Shown: in pieces, positions 42,905 to 51,216 of the stretch
Layout of the letters: every line of letters begins with the position of its first letter
Position numbering within the stretch: position 1 is the first letter of the stretch
Source: Gallionella sp. UBA4121
GTDB lineage: Bacteria; Pseudomonadota; Gammaproteobacteria; Burkholderiales; Gallionellaceae
Assembly (NCBI GenBank): GCA_002381565.1
Contig: DFWZ01000050.1
Location: 42,950-106,949 of the forward strand
DNA length: 64,000 nt
Direction: 5' to 3'
The notes under the pieces: model-generated
Told to the model about the DNA's origin: nothing
Seen by the model: only the letters and a program-made list of their open reading frames with translations
The model's database searches: none
Position numbers and translations under genes: made by a program

Positions 42905-45900
42905 GTGACCGCGAACTTCAACGCTACCGCCGCTGAGGCGTTTCTCAAAGACGCCGTTCGAATGATCGGCAAGGACAGGGAGAGCCCGATACGTCATGTG
43001 CTCTCGGCAAAACTGACGGAAATGTTTCCTTCATCAAAGGAACAACCAAGGCCATGGTGGGTGGAATATCACGCCAAGGGGTCGGAAACGCTCATTCGGT
43101 CGGACAGGGACGGCAAGGCAAAGCGTGGCTTTATCGACACTCTTGTTGGCTCCACAGCTATTGAATATGAAAAGGATCTTAGTGATTCTTGCCTTGCACG
43201 GCATGGCGAAGATCAGGTTCGGGAATATTGCGCCGGCCTGCTAAACGAGGGCATCCCTTCCGAAATCGTCCTCGGTGTCCTATCTGACACGGTGCGCTGG
43301 CGTGCTTACCGAGTAAAGGCAGTGCTGCCGCTTTCCGATGTTCCCGGAGCAAAATCTTACAGTCCCGCGCATGTCGTCTTGAAAGAGATCGAACGTATCG
43401 ACCTGTCAGCCGCTGGCCCCCAAGAGGCGGCATCCTTAGAACGCTTCCTGTCCCGCTACTTGGGACGTCTCGGAGGTCGCATACTCGGCGCCGACACGCT
43501 CGCCTCCGATCTCGGTCTCGACAGCGCGTTCTGTTCACGCCACATTAATGGCATAGGGGCACTCGTCGACTCCGCTTTTGCATCCAATGCACCTTATGCG
43601 AAACTCATTGAAAAAGTTTGGTCAGATTTCGTCTCATACCTCGGAGGCTCGGGAGCAGGAGGCGGGTTCGACCGCGAAACCTATGTCAGCGAACTTTACA
43701 TTTTAACGTTAGCTAAACTGTTGTGCGCCAACGTTCTCGAAGGTAAGCCTCTCGTCAGTGACGACGCCCAGTTGGAAAGCATTCTCAATGGGACATTTTT
43801 CGAACTCAAAGGTTTTTCTAACCTCGTCGAATATGACTACTTCGGCTGGCTAAACACGAACGAGCATGTCAAACGTCTTCTGCCTGTTGCAAGAGGTGTT
43901 CAGGAGGACTTGGCGGCATACGACTTCGCGGCAGCTCCCGCTGAAGATCTTTTCGGCGCACTGATGGCACAACTTGCCCGACGCTCCCAACGTTTACTAC
44001 TTGGTCAGGAATGGACACCGGCTTGGCTCGCTCGTGGCATCGTAGAAAACACTTTGGCGCGCATACCGATAGATGTTGACCCTCAACTTGTCGATATGTG
44101 CTGCGGTTCCGGATCAATTGTCGTCGAAGCCGTCAAACAAACGCGGGCTCGTCTCGAATCCGCTGGTATCAGTCCTTGCGCCGAGAGCCTGACAAGGCTT
44201 TCCCAAGCCATCACCGGTTTCGACATAGACCCCTTGGCCGTCATGCTGGCGAAGGTCTCTTGGATACTTGCCGCGCGGGATTGGATCAAGAGGGCTGGTG
44301 CGTTCGACGTTGCCATCCCAATTTATCACGCGGACTCCCTGTTTGCTTCGACACCAGTAGCCAAGAAGGTCGACCAAGACGGAGCGGAAAAGCATGAACT
44401 CGATCTGGACGGGCGCAAGGTCAGCATGCCCTCATTTTTGGTTTCCTCGGATACGGTGTCGTTGTTCGACGCTCTTCTTGGAACCGTCTATCCCGTAGCG
44501 ATGGCGGCAGCCGAAGGCTCGGAGCCTGTCGCCTGGGACGGGGTGTCAGAAAACATCGTGGCTGCCGCCTGCGGAAAAACGGGGACGAATCTCGACAAAG
44601 ACAAAATACTAGCGGTCGTCGCTTTTGTCACCGAACTGCTCACAACATTGGAGTCCTTGCAACGCAACGGACGCAACGGCATTTGGGCGTTCATATTGAG
44701 CAACAGTTACCGACCCGGTCTCGTATCCGGCAGATTCAACGGTCTCGTCTCCAACCCTCCTTGGTTGGCCATGAGCAAAGTAGCCGACAACCCGTACAAG
44801 GAAACATTGGAGTTGATAGCCGAATCCCACGGCGTCAAACCTCCCGGCGCATCGCATCTGCACGCCGAGTTGGCGACCATTTTCCTGCTCCACGCAGTCG
44901 CTCGCTATCTCGCCCCCGGTGCTGCAATCGGCTGTGTGCTTCCCGAAAGCGTGCTTAGCGCTCATCATCACAACCCCTTTCGACGCGCCGATTATCTTGC
45001 GGCCCCAAAGCCCGTGGCCTTCGCGCCAGACGAGATTTGGCTTGTCGAAAAAGGCACATTCAAAAATGAGGCGGTCGTTCTTTTTGGGCAGAAAACACTC
45101 CCAAGTGTCGCGATAATCGCCCCGACAACTTTGAATGGGAAATTAGCCGCGACGACAGGACTGTCTCCCATCGCTTTCCACGTCGTTTCGCAAGGAAAGC
45201 GCACAGCATGGTCAAACAGACCAGTCTCATCATCCGCCACCGGCTTTTTCGATCCAGCGCCATTTCGCCAGGGTGCGGATGTATTTCCCCGAACCGCCGT
45301 TTTCCAAGATGCTTCTCCGAACGGCGCAAGGTTCGACTTATCTCACATCCAGAGACCCGATGGCCCTTTGGCATATCTCGTGAAAGAGGCAAAAAACCAT
45401 AAGGGCTTCTCTATCACGGCCAAAGGTGTGGATGGCAGGTTTATGTTCGACGTACTGCTTTCCAATCATCTGACCCCATTCAGAATCGCTGCGCCTGCGA
45501 AAGGATTTCTCCCCTTAGAACGTGCTGTGAGCGGATGGGAACCCGCCTCGGCCTTATCGATCGCGACGAGCGGCAGTTCGACGGCAAAGGCTTTTCGGGA
45601 GTTTTTTGGGGTTGCGGGTGGCGACAGTAAAGGATACTTTGCCATGCTGGACACGCCAAGAAAAAAACTATCCATCCAGTCGTTCCCCAGCGAGGGGTGG
45701 CTGGTTGTCATGGGGGCGGGGGGTAAACTGGTCTGCGCAGCCTGCGAGGACATCTCTATGATGAACAAGAGCAAACTGATCATCGACCAAACGCTTTACT
45801 GGGTTGTTGTACCGACACGAGAGGAAGCACTCTATCTGACGGGGCTGCTCAACAGCGAGGCCATCAACCTTGTCATTGAACAGTTCCAGCCAAGAGGGCA

Positions 45901-46171
45901 GTTCGGTGAACGACACGTCCATAAGCTGCCGCTCGGCGCGACGCCGCCCTTCAATCCGCTGGATGCCGGGCATATGGATGTGGTTTCTAAGACGCACATC
46001 CTACTTAATCAATGGCAGATGGATCAGGCATCCAACCCTTCCGCTTTCGTTGACTTGTTAAACCTCAACCAGAGACTTCCTATTCGGCGCACGAATTTGC
46101 GAAAACGGCTAAAACTTTTACCTGGATACAGCGACTATGACGCTGCATGTAGAAGCCTTTACGCCGTTTAA
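42905..46171 (+). CDS. Large DNA methyltransferase-like protein 3 with a possible N-terminal nuclease domain
   Basis: 1,088 residues, GTG start immediately after the previous stop. Motif I is VDMCCGSGS (Asp397) and motif IV is NPPW at 617-620. The C-terminal part has a recognition-domain look (EQFQPRGQFGERHVHKLPLG). The first ~110 residues resemble a PD-(D/E)xK nuclease: GFIDTLVG (Asp78) then IEYEKDL (Glu87, Glu89, Lys90), similar to N-terminal domains of type IIG/IIL enzymes, but the motif is ExEK rather than ExK, so nuclease activity is unproven. The large central insertion between motifs I and IV is unusual. Confidence 0.78.
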   Translation: MTANFNATAAEAFLKDAVRMIGKDRESPIRHVLSAKLTEMFPSSKEQPRPWWVEYHAKGSETLIRSDRDGKAKRGFIDTLVGSTAIEYEKDLSDSCLARHGEDQVREYCAGLLNEGIPSEIVLGVLSDTVRWRAYRVKAVLPLSDVPGAKSYSPAHVVLKEIERIDLSAAGPQEAASLERFLSRYLGRLGGRILGADTLASDLGLDSAFCSRHINGIGALVDSAFASNAPYAKLIEKVWSDFVSYLGGSGAGGGFDRETYVSELYILTLAKLLCANVLEGKPLVSDDAQLESILNGTFFELKGFSNLVEYDYFGWLNTNEHVKRLLPVARGVQEDLAAYDFAAAPAEDLFGALMAQLARRSQRLLLGQEWTPAWLARGIVENTLARIPIDVDPQLVDMCCGSGSIVVEAVKQTRARLESAGISPCAESLTRLSQAITGFDIDPLAVMLAKVSWILAARDWIKRAGAFDVAIPIYHADSLFASTPVAKKVDQDGAEKHELDLDGRKVSMPSFLVSSDTVSLFDALLGTVYPVAMAAAEGSEPVAWDGVSENIVAAACGKTGTNLDKDKILAVVAFVTELLTTLESLQRNGRNGIWAFILSNSYRPGLVSGRFNGLVSNPPWLAMSKVADNPYKETLELIAESHGVKPPGASHLHAELATIFLLHAVARYLAPGAAIGCVLPESVLSAHHHNPFRRADYLAAPKPVAFAPDEIWLVEKGTFKNEAVVLFGQKTLPSVAIIAPTTLNGKLAATTGLSPIAFHVVSQGKRTAWSNRPVSSSATGFFDPAPFRQGADVFPRTAVFQDASPNGARFDLSHIQRPDGPLAYLVKEAKNHKGFSITAKGVDGRFMFDVLLSNHLTPFRIAAPAKGFLPLERAVSGWEPASALSIATSGSSTAKAFREFFGVAGGDSKGYFAMLDTPRKKLSIQSFPSEGWLVVMGAGGKLVCAACEDISMMNKSKLIIDQTLYWVVVPTREEALYLTGLLNSEAINLVIEQFQPRGQFGERHVHKLPLGATPPFNPLDAGHMDVVSKTHILLNQWQMDQASNPSAFVDLLNLNQRLPIRRTNLRKRLKLLPGYSDYDAACRSLYAV

Positions 46172-46235
46172 GTACGCCAAGAAAATGATGTCCCCTGAGG
46201 TGATCAAGTGAGCCTTTCCAACTCAATGAGGAAAC

Positions 46236-46334
46236 ATGAAGAAAAAAGCCGTTGTTCTGTTTGGTGAGGGTGCGTCGGTAGATAGATTACTAAATGGCGT
46301 AAATAACGCAATTGACGGACACCTTAGCGTGTGA
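46236..46334 (+). CDS. Possible 32-codon ORF after the methyltransferase cassette
   Basis: MKKKAVVLFGEGASVDRLLN followed by a short tail, preceded by AATGAGGAAAC. It could be a real micro-ORF or the remnant of a decayed gene. The rest of 46172-46407 shows nothing coding. Confidence 0.25.
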   Translation: MKKKAVVLFGEGASVDRLLNGVNNAIDGHLSV

Positions 46335-46407
46335 GGGGGTTTAAAGTGAATTATTGATGCATAGCTGCTATACGTATGAATCTCAACGGTAACACATAGC
46401 GGATATT

Positions 46408-46608
46408 TCAGCAGTGATACTTGTCACGAATATGTTGATCGTAATAAGTGCCTTTTGATCGCGCAGAGAACAGTCCGTCGAACACTAATTGAGGTACACG
46501 GCAATATGTATAAGTGTGACCTTGAATGAATTGTATTTTCATCTGGCCGGAGATCACGTCATAACCTATGTGACTTATTGCACTGGAACGAATACGAATC
46601 ATTTCCAT
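46408..46608 (-). CDS. KTSC-domain protein
   Basis: 66 residues that are almost entirely one KTSC domain: SSAISHIGYD, then MKIQFIQGHTYTYCRVP, FDGLFSARSKGTYY and a terminal IRDKYHC. The family is small, of unknown biochemistry, and frequent in mobile islands. ATG preceded by AAAGGCGAAG. It ends in Cys, unlike many members. Same strand as the next small gene and the ImmA operon. Confidence 0.85.
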   Translation of the reverse strand: MEMIRIRSSAISHIGYDVISGQMKIQFIQGHTYTYCRVPQLVFDGLFSARSKGTYYDQHIRDKYHC

Positions 46609-46656
46609 ATCTTCGCCTTTGTTTATGAGACTTTTGAAGATGTTCCGCTTAAGGCT

Positions 46657-46881
46657 TTAAACCGACTGTTTAGGTTTATTGAGTAATTTATGTAGGCTTT
46701 CAACGCCTTCTCGTTCGAGTACAGTACCAAGCTGAGCGTCTGACCGGTAACCTTTAGCAAAGTCCTGACCGTACTCGCCTCGCAACGTCTTTACTAAAGT
46801 ATCGCTGCGTTTTTTTCTGATTTCGCCATCATTATCGCGCTGCCGACCATCAAGTCCTTTTGGAAAATGTTTTTGCGACAT
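46657..46881 (-). CDS. Small conserved-looking island protein
   Basis: 74 residues from the ATG at 46881, starting MSQKHFPKGLDGRQRDNDGE. Blocks such as IRKKRSDTLVKTLRGEYG, FAKGYRSDAQLGTVLEREG and ESLHKLL resemble small proteins often seen in phage-like and island regions, for which I know no function. AAGGAG precedes the start. Gap of 48 bases to the KTSC gene, so probably cotranscribed. Confidence 0.65.
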   Translation of the reverse strand: MSQKHFPKGLDGRQRDNDGEIRKKRSDTLVKTLRGEYGQDFAKGYRSDAQLGTVLEREGVESLHKLLNKPKQSV

Positions 46882-46925
46882 CACTACTCCTTCTCTAATT
46901 TACACATACATTGCAAACAGTCGGT

Positions 46926-48041
46926 TTAGGCTACCATATAAAGTTTAGGTCGTTGATGAGCGACGAGCATATTGCGTTCATATGATGTGATATCGAAGCC
47001 GACGATTTCTTGAAGCAGCGGTGGCAACACCTTCAAAATAGAAGCAACTTGAGATGCATAAACACCTTTCTTTTCAGCCAAAACACCGAGCGAACGAGCG
47101 AGCAACTCGGGGTGTTCGGCTGGAATCAAGTGGTCTTCTCGCTCACCAGTAGCTTCTCCAGTCCTCCGTAGCGTTATAACACCAGTTTTGTATTGCTCAT
47201 CGGTAAGCAACTCTAGTTGTCGTGCTCGATATAGGATTGCGGCTTTGCTAACTTTCCAGGTTAGTTTGAATTCACGCAACCCTATCCAGTCAAGTCGCGA
47301 TGCCCGAGGCTTAGGAAACAGCTTCATCATCATGGCTCTAGGGATGAGTAATGCACTTGAAAATCGATTAGCTTGATTCTCGGTTATCCTATCTCCTGTG
47401 GATATTCCTGAGTGAAGAATAAAATGCCCAAGCTCATGCCCAATGTCAAATCGTTGCCGACAAACACTTTCCTTCGCCTCGTTACGCACGATAATTGGTC
47501 GCTTCACCGCAACTGATAACGCATCAACTTCTTTTGAAATTGATTGGAAGGTAGTTACGATGGCGCCGACATGCTCAGCCAATCGATGCATGTTAGTTAT
47601 AGGTCCAAGACCCAACTCCCATTCTTGACGACATTGTTCTGCTGCACGTTCAACATCTTCATGCGTGTGTGCATTAGAAATTTCAGGCATACGCACTTCA
47701 GGAAGTCGAAGTTCACGATCCAAATAGGTTACGAGACGATCAAGCAATTCTCCTCTTGCCATAGTAACTTGCTTAATCATTGCTTTGGTTGTGAATAGCT
47801 TACGGAAGTGAAACTGCTCCTCTCCAATCATCAATACGTTTGCACTAGCAAAAAAAGATGGCTCAACCTGCAGCACTGAAGCAAGATGCTCTAGCAATTG
47901 ATTCGTTGGTGCGGCCTGCCCGGTTTCGAGTTTATGTACATACTGACGCGTTTTATCTACGCGCTCAGCGACTTCTTCCAAGGATAATCCATTGAAAACT
48001 CGAGCAAGCCGAAGCTCTGCTCCATTGAATGTTATGTCCAT
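46926..48041 (-). CDS. XRE regulator fused to ImmA/IrrE metallopeptidase
   Basis: 371 residues. XRE helix-turn-helix at ~8-60 (LSLEEVAERVDKTRQYVHKLETG), and a zinc peptidase of the ImmA/IrrE (DUF955) family with HELGH at 202-206. Such fusions cleave or control repressors in mobile elements and some toxin-antitoxin systems. It follows the unknown gene at 48047 by five bases, so both form an operon driven from the direct-repeat promoter at 48674-48718. Confidence 0.9.
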   Translation of the reverse strand: MDITFNGAELRLARVFNGLSLEEVAERVDKTRQYVHKLETGQAAPTNQLLEHLASVLQVEPSFFASANVLMIGEEQFHFRKLFTTKAMIKQVTMARGELLDRLVTYLDRELRLPEVRMPEISNAHTHEDVERAAEQCRQEWELGLGPITNMHRLAEHVGAIVTTFQSISKEVDALSVAVKRPIIVRNEAKESVCRQRFDIGHELGHFILHSGISTGDRITENQANRFSSALLIPRAMMMKLFPKPRASRLDWIGLREFKLTWKVSKAAILYRARQLELLTDEQYKTGVITLRRTGEATGEREDHLIPAEHPELLARSLGVLAEKKGVYASQVASILKVLPPLLQEIVGFDITSYERNMLVAHQRPKLYMVA

Positions 48042-48046
48042 TTAAT

Positions 48047-48652
48047 TTACTCACTACTTCCAGTCTTGCGATAAACATTTTGATTCTCAGCACCTTCTTC
48101 ACGAACATCCACAGATGCGGGTGGTATTTCAGCAGCAATTGGAACATGCTTGTCGACAGCATGAAGTGTGGGGGCTGAAGCTTGGTACATCCATTCAGAA
48201 ATTTTCTCTTGATATACGTTATAGCCCAGGAAAAAAACACGATCCTCATCGACTTCGGAAAGTGCTTTCTCAACAACAAAACGCCACATAACGGGCTGTT
48301 GATCATCATTCGCGAAGAGGTCATCCCATGCATTTCGCTTGAAAAAGCCAGCCTTCTCTGGACTGTTGTGGTCATCTCTAAAAAAGCGACATGGAACTCG
48401 TTCAATATTAAAAGTGATATCCATAGCTCCATGGGCAAGAGTCATCCAATCGTATTGCTCGCTAAGTGCCATCTCAATTAACATATTTCTTGATCTACCA
48501 AATACTGCCGTTTCACGGGTGTAATTGTCATCATGCGGGGAGTTCATTTCTCTGCATGTGGCGTATCGCAAGTCGAGTAATTTAACCGAAACTTCGCGCA
48601 GCCTATCATCGGATAGTTCTTTGAAAAATGTAGATGGCTTAGCTGCCTTCAT
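48047..48652 (-). CDS. Unknown partner of the XRE-ImmA gene
   Basis: About 201 residues from the ATG at 48652 (AAGGA seven bases before it); the frame runs to 48691. Mixed alpha/beta blocks such as TFFKELSDDRLREVSVKLLDL and DWMTLAHGAMDITFNIERVP, then a hydrophilic tail ending YRKTGSSE. No known family. The order (unknown protein, then XRE-ImmA) resembles a toxin-antitoxin or protease-controlled effector pair, which is inference. Confidence 0.6.
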   Translation of the reverse strand: MKAAKPSTFFKELSDDRLREVSVKLLDLRYATCREMNSPHDDNYTRETAVFGRSRNMLIEMALSEQYDWMTLAHGAMDITFNIERVPCRFFRDDHNSPEKAGFFKRNAWDDLFANDDQQPVMWRFVVEKALSEVDEDRVFFLGYNVYQEKISEWMYQASAPTLHAVDKHVPIAAEIPPASVDVREEGAENQNVYRKTGSSE

Positions 48653-48673
48653 GTCGTATCCTTGCAATTTATT

Positions 48674-48718
48674 AAATTTGTCAACCCGCATAATCCTGCA
48701 TTATTTAAAATTTGTCAA
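48674..48718 (-). promoter_or_regulatory. Promoter and direct-repeat operator of the ImmA operon
   Basis: TTGACAAATTT occurs twice on the minus strand (48674-48684 and 48708-48718), 34 bases apart. The upstream copy supplies a -35 TTGACA with GATTAT 17 bases later as -10; the second copy lies at the expected transcription start. That layout suits autorepression by the XRE domain encoded downstream. Confidence 0.6.
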
Positions 48719-48904
48719 CTAAATGTTATCGCGCAATTTAAACCTACTTGCTTATCCACGAACGTCTTGATAGTCTACTCGTATAGGCCGTCTGAGCCGA
48801 ACCTGCCACCGGGTTAAAACAGATATCTTTAGTAGCTTTACTCGACCTTCAATCCGGTCGATGTGTAATCGGTGGACATCGACTAATTTGATTGGAGGAT
48901 CATC

Positions 48905-49669
48905 ATGGCTTCGATTTCGCTTTCCAAATCCGCACTTGCTGCACTGAAGACATCTCTGCGTTCTGTCTACCCAGATGTTAGATCATCACATCTGACGGAG
49001 GCGGTAGCAGCCGCTCTGGGACGCAAATCACATGCAGCACTTCTCACTGACTTGGCGATTCAAAGTGACACTCATAATTTTGAACTATTAGATGATGAGC
49101 GTTTTGATAAACGACTTCAGCAGTTCGGCTACCCCAGAGATGTAGAATTCAGCTTTGAACTATTTGTGCAAACGGTTCCTGATCTCGTTTCTACGTTACC
49201 TCCGTCCGCCTTTGATATCGAGTATCGTTCTGAGCGTGAGCTTGCTTGGCGTAACTTGATGGTTTGTACTATCAACGCCGGTATTCAGCAAAAACTCTTC
49301 ACACTCAGGGCGGATAATTACAACTGGTCACCACAGGTGGCCAATGCAAATCGCGTCCGAGACGGACGTGTATTTGACTTCGCGCTTCCCAGCGGGCACC
49401 AAACGATGGGATATGTTGGTGATGCCGGCTTTGGGGAATTATCGATTCATGCAGCCGTTAATCCAAAAGAACAATGGGTGAAATCATCAAATGCAGGATT
49501 TTCGGCCGGAGATGCATTCGCTACCAGTTGGTTGGAACGCGAGCAAGGCGCATGGTTACAATCATCATCAATGTCTCGCTTCCATTGCCGCAAGTCATTA
49601 CTACAAACTTTAGCCAACATTGATGTCCGTCCATGTGGCTTTGGTGACCGAGGACGTGTGATGATGTGA
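48905..49669 (+). CDS. Hypothetical protein with HTH-like N terminus
   Basis: 254 residues. The N terminus (SLRSVYPDVRSSHLTEAVAAALGRKSHAALL in parts) resembles a helical motif common in glyoxalase-related and island proteins; the rest is unfamiliar (RADNYNWSPQVANANRVRDG). Preceded by GGAGGA, so translated. It is divergent from the ImmA operon and ends at a perfect bidirectional terminator. Function unknown. Confidence 0.55.
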   Translation: MASISLSKSALAALKTSLRSVYPDVRSSHLTEAVAAALGRKSHAALLTDLAIQSDTHNFELLDDERFDKRLQQFGYPRDVEFSFELFVQTVPDLVSTLPPSAFDIEYRSERELAWRNLMVCTINAGIQQKLFTLRADNYNWSPQVANANRVRDGRVFDFALPSGHQTMGYVGDAGFGELSIHAAVNPKEQWVKSSNAGFSAGDAFATSWLEREQGAWLQSSSMSRFHCRKSLLQTLANIDVRPCGFGDRGRVMM

Positions 49670-49692
49670 TCAACCTGGTGGAAAATCAGGCC

Positions 49693-49742
49693 ACATAAAG
49701 CATACAGGCCGACGATAATTCTTCGGCCTGTATGCTTTATGT
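49693..49742. terminator. Perfect 20-bp inverted repeat, bidirectional terminator
   Basis: Arms ACATAAAGCATACAGGCCGA and its exact reverse complement (49693-49712, 49723-49742) enclose a 10-base loop. It separates the convergent 254-residue gene from the transposition operon. Confidence 0.75.
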
Positions 49743-49764
49743 AAATTAGTCTCACCTTCCGATG

Positions 49765-51216
49765 TTAATGCTCTGGTAGCCAACCCTGAAACTCCTGCGG
49801 CAGCCAATACTCTTTTCCATTCAGCGTCAGCAGCACCCCCACACCATCTGGCGACGGTACCACGCTCTCACTTGTGTCGCCGACAATTGCTCGTTTAGGC
49901 AAACCGTGGAAAAACGATATCGCTGTTGCAAATAGCCTGCGGCGATACTCCTTGCTCTGATCGCCTTCCTGCAACAACTTTATGAGTTCTGCTTCCAGCT
50001 CCCTTCTTCGGTTTTTCTCCGCTCCAGCACTTGCTTTAGGCAGGTAAATTTCCACGCTATATTTATCCCGTAAATAGCATACAAACCCAGATACCGCCGC
50101 TCGTTGTCCTGGCGTTTTCTGCAGATAGGTATCCAGCACTTTCTGATCAGGTGGTATAACTCCAATTTCACGCCCTTTAAGAAGCAAGGTAGCTGCTGGA
50201 GTCATGGCAAGCCGGATCGAGCGCAGTGTCGTCTTTTCATCTTTCAGGTCGGCCTTCAATACATCGCAGTAGCCATCCAGAATTGCTCTTTCCGGCCTAC
50301 CTTTCCCCAGTTTATCTAAGGTGGCGACAATCCGCCTTTGGTCTGAATCCTCTTCCTTTGCTACGTTGTCCGGTACTACTAAACCCACTTCCTGCATCCA
50401 GCGCATTGGTAGCAATACGCTACGCAGACGAAGTGTCCCAAAATGCTTCAGCAGTACCTTGTATCCAGGAATGATTTTCCATTGCTTCTCTATGTCCAGG
50501 AAGAACGCCAAGTAGCGATGCAAAGTAATCGCAGCCTTGTGATATTCAACTTCTTTGCCAAGCCATTCTCCGAACACACGAAAATGCTCTGCCATTACTG
50601 GTGCTAAAAACGTCGCGCAATCCATCAACATGCGTTTTTCCAACAGCCCGTGCCAGTAGCATGCCTCGCACTGCTTTCCCCGACCGGCCGGCATAGACTG
50701 CTCACACTTAGGACAATGAACCTCACCCTTCTCATTACAAGCTTTGCAAAGCATCCCTCCGCCTTTTACTTGCTCCAGCAAGCGGTGGCGATGGCATGCC
50801 TGACAGATTCCGTGATCCGAGCGCGCACAGCGTGGGCAGACTCGATGGTCGTGGCCCAGCCTGGAAACACGACTAAGTCGCTTGGATGGCTTGCCACAAA
50901 TCTCGCAAGGTTCTGGTTCGCGGAAATACAATGCGCAAGAATTGCAAACCGGACCGTATGAAGTGATTTTCCCAGTCGCATAGTCTGTCTTGCCACACCG
51001 GGCGCATGGTTTAGCAACTTGGCATTTCTGGCAAATCGCGTCGTTGTCATTTATTGGCAGTCGTGCGAAGTTCCCGCACTTGGGACAGATGCTCCGTTTA
51101 AAAACACGCGCATAGCAGGTGCCGCAGTATTTATGCCCTTTGTAAACGCGCCATATCCGGGCAACGGTCTTGCCACATTCGTCGCATATTTGTGGCTCTG
51201 AAGTAGGTATGCTCAT
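49765..51216 (-). CDS. Zinc-ribbon transposition accessory protein (TniE-like)
   Basis: 483 residues. The first ~200 hold at least six CxxC pairs in zinc-ribbon-like repeats (CDECGKT, CPKCGNF, CARCGKT, CEICGKP, CPRCARS, CPKCEQS). The rest is all-helical and resembles the SAM-like core-binding fold of tyrosine recombinases, without an R-H-R-Y catalytic set. Its ATG overlaps the TniQ stop by ATGA. In Tn6022-type elements a gene of unknown role called tniE follows tniD; I assign it by position and the comM target. Role in transposition unknown. Confidence 0.65.
   Translation of the reverse strand: MSIPTSEPQICDECGKTVARIWRVYKGHKYCGTCYARVFKRSICPKCGNFARLPINDNDAICQKCQVAKPCARCGKTDYATGKITSYGPVCNSCALYFREPEPCEICGKPSKRLSRVSRLGHDHRVCPRCARSDHGICQACHRHRLLEQVKGGGMLCKACNEKGEVHCPKCEQSMPAGRGKQCEACYWHGLLEKRMLMDCATFLAPVMAEHFRVFGEWLGKEVEYHKAAITLHRYLAFFLDIEKQWKIIPGYKVLLKHFGTLRLRSVLLPMRWMQEVGLVVPDNVAKEEDSDQRRIVATLDKLGKGRPERAILDGYCDVLKADLKDEKTTLRSIRLAMTPAATLLLKGREIGVIPPDQKVLDTYLQKTPGQRAAVSGFVCYLRDKYSVEIYLPKASAGAEKNRRRELEAELIKLLQEGDQSKEYRRRLFATAISFFHGLPKRAIVGDTSESVVPSPDGVGVLLTLNGKEYWLPQEFQGWLPEH

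Noticed and set aside
38934..46171. BREX or DISARM assignment of the methyltransferase cassette
   Set aside because: No PglZ, BrxC, BrxL, DrmA/B or helicase gene is present in the island.
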